From M3007 sp964481485 (GTDB lineage: Bacteria > Bacteroidota > Bacteroidia > Chitinophagales > Saprospiraceae), in contig CAYZVM010000090.1 in assembly GCA_964481485.1 (NCBI GenBank), positions 1-22,715 on the forward strand: a stretch of DNA of 22,715 nucleotides, given 5' to 3'. Below, piece by piece: positions 21,401 through 22,715 of this stretch. Numbering within the stretch: position 1 is the stretch's first letter; each line of letters starts with the position of its first letter. The translations under genes and the position numbers were made by a program. Under the pieces are notes generated by a model. It was given only the letters and a program-made list of their open reading frames with translations. It ran no database searches and was not told the DNA's origin.

Positions 21401-21455
21401 CTATTATTTTGAGCAGGTTGCGGGGCGATGCAATATCGCCCCACAGCCGAATTTG
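21401..21455. repeat. Right copy of the 55-bp gap-flanking repeat
   Basis: Identical to 21246-21300 over 55 bp, with the GGGGCGAT/ATCGCCCC hairpin. The following sequence is unique and leads to mraY. Confidence 0.9.
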
Positions 21456-21463
21456 AAGCCTCT

Positions 21464-21503
21464 ATTATCCAATTACCCTATTACCCCATTAGCATATTAA
21501 GAC
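21464..21503 (+). repeat. Octad word array directly before mraY
   Basis: Five consecutive 8-bp words beginning ATTA (ATTATCCA, ATTACCCT, ATTACCCC, ATTAGCAT, ATTAAGAC) end one base before the mraY ATG. It has the same word style as the array before mraZ (14153-14200). No inverse arm is seen. Confidence 0.65.
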
Positions 21504-21504
21504 A

Positions 21505-22715
21505 ATGCTCTATTATCTTTTTGATTACTTAAAAAACGCTTACGACCTGCCAGGGGCTGGGTTGTTCCAATACATCTCGTTCCGGGCGGGATTGGGTGTG
21601 ATATTGTCGCTGGTGATATCCATCATCATTGGCAAGCATATTATCAATTGGTTGCGCTCTATGCAGATAGGCGAGACGGTACGCGACCTCGGTCTGGCCG
21701 GGCAAACCTCAAAAGCAGGCACACCGACGATGGGCGGCATCATCATCGTAGCAGCCACGATGATACCCTGTTTGCTGTTGGCGCGATTGGACAATGTGTA
21801 CATTCTGCTCATGCTTTTTTGCACTGTTTGGATGTTTGCTATTGGGTTTATTGATGACTATATAAAGGTTTTTAAAAAGGATAAACAGGGTTTGAAGGGT
21901 GTTTTCAAAATAGCGGGGCAGGTTGGTTTGGGGTTGATAGTAGGCGTGACGATGTTGCTGAATGATGAAGTGGTGGTGCGCATGGATCCAAAAGCGGCTG
22001 AACAACACGGATATGAAGTGATGGAATCCTTGTTTGTGAAAGATAGAACGGAGGCCGATACCTACAAAGAGATCGTTTATGTGAAAGCCCCGATTACGAA
22101 TGTGCCGTTCTTTAAAAATAACGAATTGGACTATTCGCGGCTGATGTGGTTTCTTGGTGACAATGCACGGGGGCTAAGCTCGATACTCTTCGTCGTCATG
22201 GCTATTTTAGTTATCACCGCGGTCAGCAATGGTGCTAATTTAACAGACGGCTTAGACGGACAGGCGGCGGGAGTTTCAGCGATAGTAATTGCCGCGCTGG
22301 GCATTATGACCTATATGAGCGGCAACTCGGTGGCGGCGGACTTTCTTGGCATTTTCTATATCCCGTATAGTGGCGAACTGGTGATTTACATCGCTTGCTT
22401 GCTTGGTGGCTGTCTCGGTTTTTTATGGTACAATGTCTTTCCAGCCCGCGTATTTATGGGCGACACGGGCAGTCTGACGTTGGGCGGCATTATCGCGGCA
22501 TTGGCGATTATTATTCGGAAAGAGTTGTTGATTCCTGTTTTGTGCGGTGTGTTTTTGATAGAAAATCTATCGGTCATCATGCAGGTTTGGTATTTCAAAT
22601 ACACGAAGAAAAAATACGGCGAGGGTAGAAGGATATTTCTGATGGCACCGCTGCATCACCATTATCAGAAACAGGGCTATCATGAGGTTTCGATTTCTAT
22701 TCGTTTTTGGATTGT
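21505..22715 (+). CDS. mraY: MraY, phospho-MurNAc-pentapeptide transferase (3' end cut)
   Basis: 403 complete codons, open to the window edge. MraY is a polytopic membrane enzyme that transfers phospho-MurNAc-pentapeptide to undecaprenyl phosphate, forming lipid I. The family motifs are present in order: GTPTMGG (72-78), GFIDDY (114-119, the catalytic aspartates), SNGANLTDGLDG (247-258), FMGDTGSLTLGG (about 318-329) and MAPLHHHY (about 380-387). A long stretch after the second motif block (about 150-220, with VVRMDPKAAEQHGYEV and FVKDRTEADTYKEI) is a periplasmic-loop insertion seen in Bacteroidota MraY. ATG at 21505 starts the standard N-terminus (YYLFDYL). Probably only about 20 residues are missing at the end. 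Confidence 0.95.
   Translation, partial: MLYYLFDYLKNAYDLPGAGLFQYISFRAGLGVILSLVISIIIGKHIINWLRSMQIGETVRDLGLAGQTSKAGTPTMGGIIIVAATMIPCLLLARLDNVYILLMLFCTVWMFAIGFIDDYIKVFKKDKQGLKGVFKIAGQVGLGLIVGVTMLLNDEVVVRMDPKAAEQHGYEVMESLFVKDRTEADTYKEIVYVKAPITNVPFFKNNELDYSRLMWFLGDNARGLSSILFVVMAILVITAVSNGANLTDGLDGQAAGVSAIVIAALGIMTYMSGNSVAADFLGIFYIPYSGELVIYIACLLGGCLGFLWYNVFPARVFMGDTGSLTLGGIIAALAIIIRKELLIPVLCGVFLIENLSVIMQVWYFKYTKKKYGEGRRIFLMAPLHHHYQKQGYHEVSISIRFWI

Overview
The window comes from a member of the Bacteroidota, most likely a Saprospiria/Lewinella-like lineage; the rank below phylum is inference. The phylum call rests on Bacteroidota-typical families (GLPGLI, DUF2480, DUF4199, DUF4382, DUF4377, a CarboxypepD_reg/OMP_b-brl_3 receptor, PASTA-type FtsI) together with promoters of the TAnnTTTG type and an almost complete lack of Shine-Dalgarno sequences. 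Most genes look GC-balanced to GC-rich, while intergenic DNA is AT-rich.

Left part (1-9.8 kb): a housekeeping patchwork. A small conserved hypothetical gene (-) lies divergent to an outer-membrane beta-barrel gene (+) and a Ppx/GppA phosphatase gene (+). These converge on a minus-strand group: two DUF4199 membrane proteins and an alpha/beta-hydrolase-fold protein that has lost its nucleophilic serine. An ABC exporter follows (+), then a DUF433 antitoxin whose DUF5615 toxin partner is broken by a one-base frameshift. A minus-strand group follows: scpB-DUF2480, a DUF4382 lipoprotein and rpmH. The rpmH gene has a clear promoter and terminator.

Middle part (9.8-13.6 kb): a 936-residue TonB-receptor-like outer membrane protein and a GLPGLI-family protein, apparently a functional pair, ending in a strong terminator.

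Right part (13.7-22.7 kb): the division and cell wall (dcw) cluster in the order mraZ, rsmH, DUF4377 lipoprotein, ftsL, ftsI (PASTA), an AT-rich NucS/DUF91-like nuclease, murE, an assembly gap of 100 N, and mraY (cut by the window end). MraZ and RsmH are the regulator and the 16S rRNA methyltransferase; FtsL and FtsI build the septum; MurE and MraY make the lipid I precursor. The long leader before mraZ carries a TAnnTTTG promoter overlapped by tandem TGGGA boxes expected to bind MraZ itself, plus an inverted copy of these boxes about 230 bp upstream. The lipoprotein and nuclease genes are not standard dcw members and look like insertions.

The most unusual feature is a family of intergenic arrays built from 7-bp (sometimes 8-bp) degenerate words, often arranged as inverted arms around a short core. 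They recur at 404-528, 12654-12733, 14137-14200, 14702-14791, 16418-16521, 21137-21229 and 21464-21503. Three start on the stop codon of the preceding dcw gene, and two share a near-identical core. A different, perfect 33-bp palindrome is inserted in frame inside murE and encodes 11 extra residues. No rRNA, tRNA, CRISPR array or recognisable transposase gene was seen.
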